The notes under the pieces are model-generated. The model was not told the origin of the DNA. It made no database searches and saw only the letters and a list, made by a program, of their open reading frames with translations. From Lentzea tibetensis (GTDB lineage: Bacteria > Actinomycetota > Actinomycetes > Mycobacteriales > Pseudonocardiaceae): a DNA stretch of 64,000 bases. Of this stretch, positions 24,698-33,148 are shown one piece after another. The position numbers were made by a program, and so were the translations under genes. The DNA lies in contig NZ_VOBR01000002.1 of NCBI RefSeq assembly GCF_007845675.1, forward strand, positions 1 through 64,000. The letters run 5' to 3'. Numbering within the stretch: position 1 is the first letter of the stretch; every line of letters begins with the position of its first letter.

Positions 24698-26026
24698 ATG
24701 CCCATGGCGACCATGCCCCGCCGGCTGCCACTTCTCGGCCACGCCGCGCAGATGCTCCTGCGCCCGCGTGAGTTCGTCAGCTCCATCCGGGAGCACGGCG
24801 ACGTCGTGCGGTTCCAGCTCGGCCCGAAGCCCGCGTACATGGTGAACGACCCGGACCTGATCAACGAGATGCTGACGGTCCAGCGCACCAGGTTCACCAA
24901 GGGCGGGCCGATGTGCGAGCAGGCCGTCAAGATGATCGGCAACGGGATCTTCGCGTCCGAGGGCGACTACTACCGCCGTCAGCGGCGGCTGGTCCAGCCG
25001 GGGTTCCACCACCAGCGGATCGCCGACTACACGGACGTCATGCGCGAGGTCTCCGAGACGACGGCGAACTCCTGGCGGGACGGCCAGGTGGTCGACGTCA
25101 AGGCGGACACCGCCGGGATCGCGCTGCACATCCTCACCCGCACGCTGTTCGCGGTGGACGACTGGGAGGAGGTCGCCGCCGAGCTGCACGGGTCGATTCC
25201 GGCGGTGCTGGGCGCGATCGGCAGGCGGGCGCTGCTCCCGGTCGACTTCGTGCACGAGCTGCCCTTCCCGATCAACCGCAGGACGAACGAGGCGCAGGGC
25301 CGCCTCTTCGAGCTCGTCGACTCGGTCATCACCGCCCATCGCTCGGCGGGCACGGACCACGGCGACCTGCTCTCGTCGCTGATGTTCGCCACGGACCCCG
25401 AGACCGGTGAGACGATGAGCGACCGGGAGGTCCGCGACGAGCTGATCACCATGTTCAGCGCGGGCCTCGAGACCGCCGGAACGACGATGAGCTGGTTCTT
25501 CCACGTCCTGGCGTCACACCCCGATGTCGAGTCGCGCGTGCACGCCGAGGTCGACGAGGTGCTCGGTGGCAGGCCCGTGACGTTCGCCGACCTGTCCACA
25601 TTGGACTACCTGCGCCGGGTGCTGAAGGAGACGCTGCGGACGTTCACCCCGGTGTGGCTGCTGACCCGCAACACCGCTGTGGACTGCACGATCGGCGGGC
25701 ACCACATCCCCGCGGGTGCGGACGTGTTCTTCAGCGCCTACGGGGTGCACCACGACCCGCGGTTCTACCCGCGGCCGCACGACTTCGACCCCGACCGCTG
25801 GCTGCCGGAGAACGCCGCGGGCATCCCGCGGCACGCCTACCTGCCGTTCGGTGGCGGCGCCAGGAAGTGCGTCGGTGAGGGGTACGCGATGACCGAGATG
25901 GTCACCGTGCTGGCGACCCTGACGAGCCGGTGGCGGCTGCGGCCGGTCGCCGGCAGGCCGATGCGGCCGGTGGTCAAGAGCACCTACGCGCCGAGGGACC
26001 TGCTGATGACCGCGCACGCACGCTGA
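24698..26026 (+). CDS. Cytochrome P450
   Basis: 442 residues. The I-helix oxygen-activation motif is SAGLETAGTT, the K-helix ExxR is ETLR, and the haem loop is FGGGARKCVGE with axial C391. The form resembles the CYP4/CYP110-like soluble P450s often found beside bacterial terpene synthases. It probably oxidises the terpene made by the preceding cyclase. ATG 24698 has GAGG upstream, and the spacing (11 bp) indicates one operon. The redox partner is not in the window. Confidence 0.9.
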   Translation: MPMATMPRRLPLLGHAAQMLLRPREFVSSIREHGDVVRFQLGPKPAYMVNDPDLINEMLTVQRTRFTKGGPMCEQAVKMIGNGIFASEGDYYRRQRRLVQPGFHHQRIADYTDVMREVSETTANSWRDGQVVDVKADTAGIALHILTRTLFAVDDWEEVAAELHGSIPAVLGAIGRRALLPVDFVHELPFPINRRTNEAQGRLFELVDSVITAHRSAGTDHGDLLSSLMFATDPETGETMSDREVRDELITMFSAGLETAGTTMSWFFHVLASHPDVESRVHAEVDEVLGGRPVTFADLSTLDYLRRVLKETLRTFTPVWLLTRNTAVDCTIGGHHIPAGADVFFSAYGVHHDPRFYPRPHDFDPDRWLPENAAGIPRHAYLPFGGGARKCVGEGYAMTEMVTVLATLTSRWRLRPVAGRPMRPVVKSTYAPRDLLMTAHAR

Positions 26027-26041
26027 CGCCGCCCGGCGCGG

Positions 26042-26641
26042 TCAGCCGCGGAGCGCCGGTCCGATCCAGCGGCGGACGAGTGCCCGCAGCTGGTCGTCGG
26101 TGAGCGCGGGCGTCGAGGGGTGCTGCAGGAACGAGATGAAGAGTCGCATCAGGATCTCGGCGAGCCCGCGGAGGTCGTCGTCGGTGGTGACGCCGGCACC
26201 GGCCCAGTCGACCGGCACGTTGCGCAGGATGCGCGCGCCGAGCGAGAAGGACTCGGGAGAGGTGACCGCGGTGGTGAAGAAGTCGGTTTCGCCCGCCTGC
26301 AGGAGCAGGCCGAGGTGGGGCTCGCCGGGGACCGTCCGGACGCCGAACACCACGGACTCCACGGCGACCTCGGCGGCGCTGCCGAACGACGCCAGGTGGC
26401 GTTCCATCCGCTCGGCGAACTCCTCGACGCGGGCCAGTGCGACGGCGCTGAGGATGTCCGTCAGGCTCGGGAAGTAGCGGTAGACGGTCTGCCGGGTCAC
26501 CCCGGCCTCGGCGGCGACGTCGGAGAGGCTGGTCCTGGGCAGTCCGGAGCGGTCGATGCACGCCGTCGCCGCCTCGACGATCCGGCGGCGTGCCTCGTCC
26601 TCCGTGCCGGGTGGGTTGCCCTGCCATCCGTGGTGCCCCAT
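26042..26641 (-). CDS. TetR family regulator
   Basis: 199 residues from ATG 26641 (26650 is possible). The HTH is TSLSDVAAEAGVTRQTVYRYFPSLTDIL. The C-terminal ligand domain is helical and not assignable. It is the third gene of a minus-strand operon (FAD monooxygenase, membrane protein, TetR), with 28 bp or less from the membrane protein stop. It converges on the P450 gene with 15 bp between stops. It probably binds the palindrome at 29297-29337 in front of this operon and controls tailoring genes of the terpene locus. Confidence 0.9.
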   Translation of the reverse strand: MGHHGWQGNPPGTEDEARRRIVEAATACIDRSGLPRTSLSDVAAEAGVTRQTVYRYFPSLTDILSAVALARVEEFAERMERHLASFGSAAEVAVESVVFGVRTVPGEPHLGLLLQAGETDFFTTAVTSPESFSLGARILRNVPVDWAGAGVTTDDDLRGLAEILMRLFISFLQHPSTPALTDDQLRALVRRWIGPALRG

Positions 26642-26669
26642 GCGTTCCATCTTCCCCGAGAGGACTACC

Positions 26670-27785
26670 TCAGACGGTGGCAGGTGCCTTGCGGTGCACG
26701 CGATGCAGCGCGGCCACCAGCAGACCGGCCCCGATGAAGCAGGCGAGCGCGTAAGGTCCGCTGCCGATCGGGGTGCCGTCAGCGGTGATGCCGTTGTCCG
26801 CGGCGAGGTACGCAGGCAGGGCGCCGATCCAGCACACCGCCAGCACACCCAGATAGGCGGCGGGGTAGTACCGGGCGAAGTCGGACAGGGGCTCGTCCGG
26901 TCCGCGATCCGCGGACCGCAGGTGCGAGACGACGACCCAGGCGCCTCCCAGCCAGACCAGTGCCAGCTCGACACCGAGGGCCCAGGCCTGCGCGGTGGCG
27001 TTCGGACTCTCCCCGCCGAAGAGGCTCGACGGGAGGCCGGCGATCGCCATCGTCGGCGGCGTCAGCACGCCGGCCACCAGGATGCGCAGCACCAGCGACC
27101 GGCCGCGGCGCGGGCCGCCGTCCGCGGCTGGGCTGCCGACCAGGCGCACGACCAGGTAGGTCATGGCCGCCAACGAGACGGAGGCGAACAGCAGCATGCT
27201 GGTCATCGGCACGGCCGCGAGCGCGGGGTGGTTGACGATGTGGTTGCCGGGGTTCCACGCCCACCACTTCAGCTGCGGTCCGATGTGGTCGAAGATCTCG
27301 TAGAACACCTGGCAGGCAAGGGCGACGGCCACCGACCCGGCCAGTGCACCGCGGTGCCGGAAGATCCCGAGCGACCGCACGAGCTCGTAGGCGAGCTGGC
27401 TGATCATCGGGTAGAACGCCACGATGTAAAGCGGCAGCCGGTCCCACATGAACTGCACGGTGAACTGGTTGTGGGCGAAGATGAAGCCGTACTGCTGGTC
27501 GAGGCCGAACCACTCCGGGAAGTACAGCGGCGGTTCGACCACGACGAGGTAGACCAGCGAGGTCCACCACAGCGCCAGGTTGACCGGATCGCCGTCGCGG
27601 TGGCGGCGGAGTGCGTGCACCAGCGCGAAAACGGCGCCCGCGATGACGAGCAGCTCGAGCAGCGGCATCGTCCAGTGCGCGAGGTCCCAGGGGAAGCGGA
27701 CCGAGACCACGGGGGAGACGTCGTGGCAGTCGAAGCCGAGGCCGCGGGTGACGGCCTCCGCTTCAGGTCCGCACACCGCGCTCAT
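26670..27785 (-). CDS. Polytopic membrane protein of unknown family in the terpene locus
   Basis: 371 residues, about nine membrane helices. Conserved-looking polar features lie inside or beside them: VEPPLYFPEWFGL, FAHNQFTVQFMWDRLPLY, YEIFDHIGPQLKWWAWNPGN and GGESPNATAQAW. The buried Glu, Asp, His and Trp-rich WWAWNP are more enzyme-like than transporter-like. They vaguely recall membrane carotenoid hydratases/cyclases (CruF type), a weak comparison from memory. The ATG overlaps the stop of the FAD monooxygenase (ATGA), so it should be made with it. I cannot assign a family. A membrane-bound terpenoid-modifying or transport role is inference from position only. Confidence 0.75.
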   Translation of the reverse strand: MSAVCGPEAEAVTRGLGFDCHDVSPVVSVRFPWDLAHWTMPLLELLVIAGAVFALVHALRRHRDGDPVNLALWWTSLVYLVVVEPPLYFPEWFGLDQQYGFIFAHNQFTVQFMWDRLPLYIVAFYPMISQLAYELVRSLGIFRHRGALAGSVAVALACQVFYEIFDHIGPQLKWWAWNPGNHIVNHPALAAVPMTSMLLFASVSLAAMTYLVVRLVGSPAADGGPRRGRSLVLRILVAGVLTPPTMAIAGLPSSLFGGESPNATAQAWALGVELALVWLGGAWVVVSHLRSADRGPDEPLSDFARYYPAAYLGVLAVCWIGALPAYLAADNGITADGTPIGSGPYALACFIGAGLLVAALHRVHRKAPATV

Positions 27786-29281
27786 CGCGCGGCCGCGGGG
27801 GAGGCGGCGCGGTTGGCGTCGGCCGGTGAGTAGTCGGTGCCCGGCGGCTCGGCCTGAGGGTCGAACCCGAACGGAACCCGGTGCCGTCCCAGCGCGGTGC
27901 GGATGCGATAGCGCACGAGTGCCGCGAGCACCCGCGGGTTCGTCATCATGTCCCTGAGCGACTCGTCGAGGTTGAACACCTTGGCGAAGTGCTCGTCGAC
28001 CACCTCGTACTCGCGGGCGGCACCGACGATGAGGCTGAACGCCGGGCCGGACACGGCGGCGAGGATGCGCCGTCGCCACTCGGGCACCTGCTCGGTGCCC
28101 ACCGCGCACTCGTAGCCCTGGTCCCTGGCCATCGCCAAGGACCACGGCACGGTGAGCTCCTTGCGCTGCGCCGCGAGGAACCGCGAGCAGAACCCCGCGT
28201 CGAGCTGCCGGGCGCGGGAGAGGTGCTCGCGCAGCAACAGCGCCGACATCGCCGCGGAACTGATGCCCTGTCCGTAGAACGGGTTGAACGCGCAGATCGA
28301 GTCACCGACGAACACCAGCCCCTTCGGCGGTGTCGCCCAGCGGTCGTAGCGTCGCCACTTGTTGCCGGTCGACCGGGTCAGGTGCACCTCCGAGGTCGGG
28401 GTGCTCTGGTCCATCGCGGCCGCGAACAACGGCGTCCGCACCCGGCGGGCCGACTCGACGAACGCGTCGGTGGTGCGCGGCATCTCGATGCCCCACGAGC
28501 CCATGCAGGCGATGACGCGGTTCCCCTCGATCGGGAAGAAGTTCACCAGGAACTCGTGCTCGGCGGGGTGCTCGCCCTTGTCCGGCGTCGGCATGATCAC
28601 CAGGTGCTGCCACCACCAGGACGCGGGTCGCTCCGCGGGTGACGGCAGTTCGTACCAGCGCGAGGTGTAGGTGACCTTGGCGTCGAGTGTCCGCACCTCG
28701 GGCTCCGGCCACCCCGCCGCCACCAGCCAGCTGCCGACCGAGGAGCCGCGGCCCATCGCGTCCACCACGAAGTCCGCGTCGACGTGCTCGTCGCCGGTGT
28801 ACGTGGAGAAGTCGACCCCGGTGACCGCGCCGTCGCGGGTGCCGCCACCCTGAACGGTCAGGCCGTTCACCGAGACACCTTCGCGGATCACGACGTTGCC
28901 CAGCGCGCGCACCTCGTCGCGCAGCACGCGTTCGATGAGGATCCGCGAGCCGTAGATCATCGTCATCGCGCCGCGCTTGCGCGCCGACCAGCCCTCCCCG
29001 TCGAGGTAGGCGGCGTCCATGGACGGCATCAGGTGCAGCCCGCCAGCGGCGATGAGGTCGTCCTCGAAGCCGGGGAACAGCTCCCCGATCGCGCGGCGGC
29101 CGGAGTTCAGCAGGAAGTGCGGATGCTTGCTCTGCGGCACGCCACGCCGGTGCTCGGCTTCCGCGGGGAGCACATCGCGTTCCAGCACGAGCACTTGGTC
29201 GAAGTACGGGGCGAGCGCCCCCGCGGTGCACAGACCGGCGGCGCTGCCACCGAGGACGACGGCGGTCTTGCCGAGCTCCAC
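27782..29281 (-). CDS. FAD-dependent monooxygenase/epoxidase-like oxidoreductase
   Basis: 499 residues. The N-terminal dinucleotide fold is VVLGGSAAGLCTAGAL (GxSxxG variant), and the FAD ribityl-binding GD motif is VFVGDSICAFNPFYGQGISSA. It belongs to the group of large FAD oxidoreductases related to squalene-epoxidase and tryptophan-halogenase-like enzymes; no Lys-based halogenase motif was seen. GTG 29281 is preferred because GGGGAG lies 8 nt upstream; TTG 29290 is too close to it. First gene of the operon with the membrane protein and TetR. It may epoxidise or hydroxylate a lipophilic terpenoid. Confidence 0.85.
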   Translation of the reverse strand: MELGKTAVVLGGSAAGLCTAGALAPYFDQVLVLERDVLPAEAEHRRGVPQSKHPHFLLNSGRRAIGELFPGFEDDLIAAGGLHLMPSMDAAYLDGEGWSARKRGAMTMIYGSRILIERVLRDEVRALGNVVIREGVSVNGLTVQGGGTRDGAVTGVDFSTYTGDEHVDADFVVDAMGRGSSVGSWLVAAGWPEPEVRTLDAKVTYTSRWYELPSPAERPASWWWQHLVIMPTPDKGEHPAEHEFLVNFFPIEGNRVIACMGSWGIEMPRTTDAFVESARRVRTPLFAAAMDQSTPTSEVHLTRSTGNKWRRYDRWATPPKGLVFVGDSICAFNPFYGQGISSAAMSALLLREHLSRARQLDAGFCSRFLAAQRKELTVPWSLAMARDQGYECAVGTEQVPEWRRRILAAVSGPAFSLIVGAAREYEVVDEHFAKVFNLDESLRDMMTNPRVLAALVRYRIRTALGRHRVPFGFDPQAEPPGTDYSPADANRAASPAAAR

Positions 29282-29296
29282 TCGGACCAACTCCCC

Positions 29297-29337
29297 ACGT
29301 CATTCATACAAAGTGTCACCGAATGTATGAATGACGT
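29297..29337. promoter_or_regulatory. Long palindrome, probable TetR operator
   Basis: ACGTCATTCATACA (29297-29310) and TGTATGAATGACGT (29324-29337) are exact 14-bp inverted arms around a 13-bp centre. It lies 15 bp before the FAD monooxygenase start, in the promoter region of the operon ending with the TetR gene. Confidence 0.8.
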
Positions 29338-29389
29338 GAGGTGCGTGTCAAGGAACCTGTTGCGCGCAAACGAGTTGCTGCGATCAGTG

Positions 29390-29522
29390 GTCGGCCAGCG
29401 CCGCCCAGCTCGTCCACGTCGAGCTGAGTGGCGTCGGGCGGTAGCCGCCGCGGGGTGCGGGCGGTGGGGGTCACCTGGCCACGGCGCTCGTAGAACCTCA
29501 CCGTGCTGTCGCGGATCTTCGG
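29390..29522 (-). pseudogene. Remnant of a MerR-family HTH
   Basis: The minus strand reads IRDSTVRFYERRGQVTP then ARTPR. This matches the MerR first-helix pattern (TVRYYERxGLxxPxRT). The next expected GGYR appears only after a one-base shift (GGCGGCTACCGC). No start codon or continuation was found. It looks like a decayed regulator fragment between the FAD monooxygenase and YCII genes. Confidence 0.4.
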
Positions 29523-29595
29523 ACGCACCGATGAGTTCTGGTCGCTGGTGAGGTCAGTACGGGTGTCGCAGTTCGCATCAATCAGAGGAGGCGTC

Positions 29596-29949
29596 ATGCC
29601 GAAGTTCGTGACCATCGGGTACGGCGACCGAGAAGGGTACGACCGCACCGACGCGGCGGTGCGCGACCAGGCGCACGCGCACGACGCCCGCCTGCGTGCG
29701 GCGGGCGTTGTCATGGGGGTTGCCGGTTCGCCCGTGCAGGTGCGGAACCACGACGGTGCCGGCGTCGCCGTGGAGAACGGCGCTTTCGCGTCGTCCGGTT
29801 TCCCTGTTGCCGGGTTCGCGATCATCGAGGCGGCCACGCTGGAGGAAGCCGTCCAGCTCGTGTCGGGGACTCCGTGCGCGGTCGCGCAGGGGGTTGTCGA
29901 GGTGTGGCCGTTGCACGTTCCGGAGTCAGGCGACGAACCGCGGCAGTAG
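29596..29949 (+). CDS. YCII-related domain protein
   Basis: 117 residues of the YCII/DGPF dimeric alpha-beta barrel type: FVTIGYGDREGYDRTDAAVRD, then PVAGFAIIEAATLEEAVQLV, then GVVEVWPL near the end. Such small proteins often accompany ECF sigma factors; no such gene is adjacent here. ATG 29596 has AGAGGAGG upstream. The gap to the LRR gene is 9 bp, suggesting co-transcription. Catalytic function is unknown. Confidence 0.85.
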   Translation: MPKFVTIGYGDREGYDRTDAAVRDQAHAHDARLRAAGVVMGVAGSPVQVRNHDGAGVAVENGAFASSGFPVAGFAIIEAATLEEAVQLVSGTPCAVAQGVVEVWPLHVPESGDEPRQ

Positions 29950-29958
29950 GTTGCGACG

Positions 29959-32070
29959 GTGATCGACTACGAAGCCGAGATCGAGCGACTGCTGAGCGGT
30001 CCGCCCAGCAAACTCGCGTTCCGCGCACTCTGCGCTGCTGTCGGGCGATCGGGAAGTCCTCACGACCTCGTGCCGCGGTGCGCCGAGCGACTTGCTTCGT
30101 GGCCTGACGCGGTGCGAGAGGCACCGTGGTCGTGGCTCGCCGCGCTGGACGCCGGTCACTCGAAGCCGACATGGCCGCTCGTCCGGTCGCTCGCGCTGCG
30201 ATCAACGCACAACGGCACCCTCGATCCCGCCCTGCCGGACCCGCGCTCTCAACCCGAAGTGCGCGGCGTGACCCACCTCGACCTCGGCTGGTTCGCGAGC
30301 GATCACCTCGCGGCACTGGTCGAGACGATGGGCCACTGGGACGACCTGCGTGCGATCGAGACCGGCGGCCTCACCGACATGGACGACGAGTTGCTCGCGA
30401 AGCTCGCGGGCAACCCCGCCATCACGCGGATCGAATCGCTGAACCTGGTCACCGCAAGAGAGAACATGTGGCACTTCGAGAAGCCGCCGTTCCGCCCGCC
30501 CGCCGGGCAGCCGTGGCGGCTGCGGCACGCGGGACTACGTGCGCCGGACCTCGTCCACTTGATCCGTTCGGGACTGGTGCCGCACCTGCGCTCCGCAGAT
30601 GTCCTGGTGTGCGGCGTCGACGAGGCGCAGGAACTCGCCGACTGCCCGGAACTCGCCCGGCTGGATCGACTCGCGATCGGGTTCCGCTGCGGCAGGAACG
30701 GGCGCCAGCCGTTGTGGAAGCCGTACTTCGGCAACGTCATCGACGAGGACGACGACGCCGGCGAAGCGTTCTTCGCGCGCGCCGATCTCGCGGGCCTGCG
30801 GGACCTCACGGTGCGGGGCACCACGATGGGGCTCGGTCGCGAAGGGCTCGGTGCCCGCGGCGTTGACGCCGTCGTCGCCAGCGGCGTGCTGCGTCAGCTG
30901 ACTGAGCTGACGCTCGAACTGCTGCCCGTCGGCGACCCGACCATCGCCCGCGTGCTGGAGGCCGTCGACCACGATCACATCGAGGAGTTGACGCTCGCGG
31001 ACCTCGTCGCCACGGACGTGACAGCGGCGGCGTTCGTCGCCACCGAAGCCTTTCCACGCCTCCGCCGCCTCGACCTGAGCCGCAACCGCCTCGGCGCGAA
31101 CGGGGCGCGGCAGCTGGCGACCGACGTCCGGCTCCCCGCGCTGGAGCACCTCGACCTGAAGGGCCGAAAGGGTGGCTCGCCGTACTACGGGTGCCCCAGC
31201 GTCCAACCGGTCGGCGACACCGGCGCCGAGGCTTGGGCTTCGTCGGACAACGCCGCGAAGCTGACGTACCTGAACATGGCGGCGACCGGGCTCGGACAGG
31301 ACGGGCTCATCGCGCTGATGAGGTCCGAACGGCTACTGGGGCTCGGCTTCCTCGACGTGTCGCACAATCCCGTGGGCAGCTGGCCCGCAGCGCTCCGCAA
31401 GGCGTCGGTCTGGCGCACGTTGCGAACTCTGGACGTCACCGAGTGCGGTCTCGGCGATGACGACGTCGAATCCCTCGCCTCGACGCCCTCGGCTCCCCCG
31501 CTGCACGGCATCTCGCTGGCCTACAACAGCGTCGGGTCGCGTGGCGCGAGAGCACTCGCCTCGTGGGCGGTGCTGCCGCAGCTCTGGGAGCTGAACCTGC
31601 ACGACAACGTCATCGGCGACGACGGTCTGGCCGACCTGGCCACCTCCCGAGCGGCTCAGCGGCTGCTCGAACTCGACCTGGAACAGGACTGCTGGAACGC
31701 GCATGCGCGGAAGTACGGTGCGCCGCTGCCGGTCGAAGTCCTCGACCAGGCGTCGTTTCCGAGCCTCGACGCGGTCTTCCTCGGCATCGTCGACGAGTAC
31801 CACGGTGCGCGGTACTCCAGCGGATTTCCCACCCGCATCCGGGAGGACATCGCATCAGCGAGCGCCACACGACCCGAGCTGGTCGCGTTCCTCACCCACC
31901 TCGACATGGAGGAGCTCGAGGACATCGACACCGACGAAGGTGACGGCGACGGTGCCGACCGCGACTTCCGCGGCAACGCGGCGCGCCACTACGAGTTCGT
32001 CGACGAGGCGGCGGACTTCGCGCGCCGCATGATCGAAGGTGACATCGGCTGGCCCCCGCCGACGTCCTGA
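29959..32070 (+). CDS. Leucine-rich repeat protein
   Basis: 703 residues with irregular ribonuclease-inhibitor-type LRRs over about 290-570: LRRLDLSRNRLGANGARQLA, LEHLDLKG, LTYLNMAATGLGQDGLIALM, LRTLDVTECGLGDDDVESLA, LWELNLHDNVIGDDGLADLA. The N-terminal 280 residues have weaker repeats. There is a very acidic stretch near the C-terminus (MEELEDIDTDEGDGDGADRD). No signal peptide is visible, so it is probably cytoplasmic. It is a protein-interaction scaffold of unknown partner. GTG 29959, 9 bp after the YCII gene. Confidence 0.8.
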   Translation: MIDYEAEIERLLSGPPSKLAFRALCAAVGRSGSPHDLVPRCAERLASWPDAVREAPWSWLAALDAGHSKPTWPLVRSLALRSTHNGTLDPALPDPRSQPEVRGVTHLDLGWFASDHLAALVETMGHWDDLRAIETGGLTDMDDELLAKLAGNPAITRIESLNLVTARENMWHFEKPPFRPPAGQPWRLRHAGLRAPDLVHLIRSGLVPHLRSADVLVCGVDEAQELADCPELARLDRLAIGFRCGRNGRQPLWKPYFGNVIDEDDDAGEAFFARADLAGLRDLTVRGTTMGLGREGLGARGVDAVVASGVLRQLTELTLELLPVGDPTIARVLEAVDHDHIEELTLADLVATDVTAAAFVATEAFPRLRRLDLSRNRLGANGARQLATDVRLPALEHLDLKGRKGGSPYYGCPSVQPVGDTGAEAWASSDNAAKLTYLNMAATGLGQDGLIALMRSERLLGLGFLDVSHNPVGSWPAALRKASVWRTLRTLDVTECGLGDDDVESLASTPSAPPLHGISLAYNSVGSRGARALASWAVLPQLWELNLHDNVIGDDGLADLATSRAAQRLLELDLEQDCWNAHARKYGAPLPVEVLDQASFPSLDAVFLGIVDEYHGARYSSGFPTRIREDIASASATRPELVAFLTHLDMEELEDIDTDEGDGDGADRDFRGNAARHYEFVDEAADFARRMIEGDIGWPPPTS

Positions 32071-32074
32071 CTCG

Positions 32075-33106
32075 TCAACGGGCCCTTCCCGCCGCGGAAC
32101 TCCGGAGCCCGCAGGCGATGGAGGCGATCAGCTCGTAGGAACGACGGCGATCCGCGTGGTGGTACACCGGCGTGGCCACCATGAGCTCCTCGGTACCGGT
32201 GTCGTCGAGCACCGTTCGCAAGCTCTCGGTCACCGTCTCGGTGCTGCCGACGAGGACGCCGCCGGAGCGGGAGACGATCTCCGCGCGGTCGTTTTCGGTG
32301 TAGGAGCAGGCGGCCGCGTCCTCGGGACTCGGCAGCAGGATGCGGTTCCCGCGGATCCGGCTGAGCATCTTCAACCGGGTGGACCCGGCGAGCCATTCGG
32401 CGCGGTCGTCGTCCTCGGCGGCGATGACGGAGACGCTGACCAACGTCGTCGGAGACGTGGCGTGCCCGGATGGGCGGAACTGGTCCCGGTAGATGCGCAT
32501 CGCGTCCACTGCCGCGGCCGGGTTCAGGTGATGGGCGAAGGCGTACGGCAAGCCGAGTTCGGCGGCGAGCGCGGCGCTGGTGGTCGTGGAGCCGAGCAGC
32601 CACATCGGCGGGACGTTGCCCCCGAGGGCTGGAATCGCCTGGATCTGTGCACCCTCGGGTGGGGTGAAGCAGGCCTGGAGTTCGTCGAGCTGCTGGCGGA
32701 AGGTCTTCGCGGTCCGCTCCGCCTCTGGGCGGACCGCGTCCACGGCGTGCCGGGGTCCGCCCGGCGCCCGGCCGAGACCGAGGTCGATCCGTCCAGGATG
32801 GAGTGCGGCCAGCGTGCCGAACTGCTCGGCCACCACGAGGGGAGCGTGGTTGGGCAGCAGCACCCCGCCCGCGCCGACGCGCAGGCGCCGGGTGGCGTTC
32901 GCGAGGTGCCCGACTAGAACAGCGGGTGCGGAGCCGGCGACGCCGCGCATGCCGTGGTGTTCGGGCACCCAGTAGCGGTGATAGCCCAAGGCATCGGCCA
33001 GGATCGCGAGATCCACCGTGTTGCGCAGCGCCTGTCTGGGTGTGGACCCCTGCACGATCGGTGAGGTGTCCAGCACCGAAATTCGTACGTCAGCCCGCCC
33101 GCGCAT
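32075..33106 (-). CDS. LLM class flavin-dependent oxidoreductase
   Basis: 343 residues, a luciferase-like TIM barrel of the MsnO8-like subgroup: SVLDTSPIVQGSTPRQAL, RYWVPEHHGMRGVAGSAP, GAGGVLLPNHAPLVVAEQFGTL and IDLGLGRAPG. It uses reduced FMN or F420; the substrate is unknown. The start is ATG 33106 with GAGG 7 nt upstream; ATG 33127 adds seven residues. It converges on the LRR gene with 4 bp between stops and lies 42 bp from the KAP-like NTPase gene in the same direction. Confidence 0.88.
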   Translation of the reverse strand: MRGRADVRISVLDTSPIVQGSTPRQALRNTVDLAILADALGYHRYWVPEHHGMRGVAGSAPAVLVGHLANATRRLRVGAGGVLLPNHAPLVVAEQFGTLAALHPGRIDLGLGRAPGGPRHAVDAVRPEAERTAKTFRQQLDELQACFTPPEGAQIQAIPALGGNVPPMWLLGSTTTSAALAAELGLPYAFAHHLNPAAAVDAMRIYRDQFRPSGHATSPTTLVSVSVIAAEDDDRAEWLAGSTRLKMLSRIRGNRILLPSPEDAAACSYTENDRAEIVSRSGGVLVGSTETVTESLRTVLDDTGTEELMVATPVYHHADRRRSYELIASIACGLRSSAAGRAR

Positions 33107-33148
33107 GATCGTCCTCCCCGGCCACATGAGGGTATCGCCAAGGCCGTC

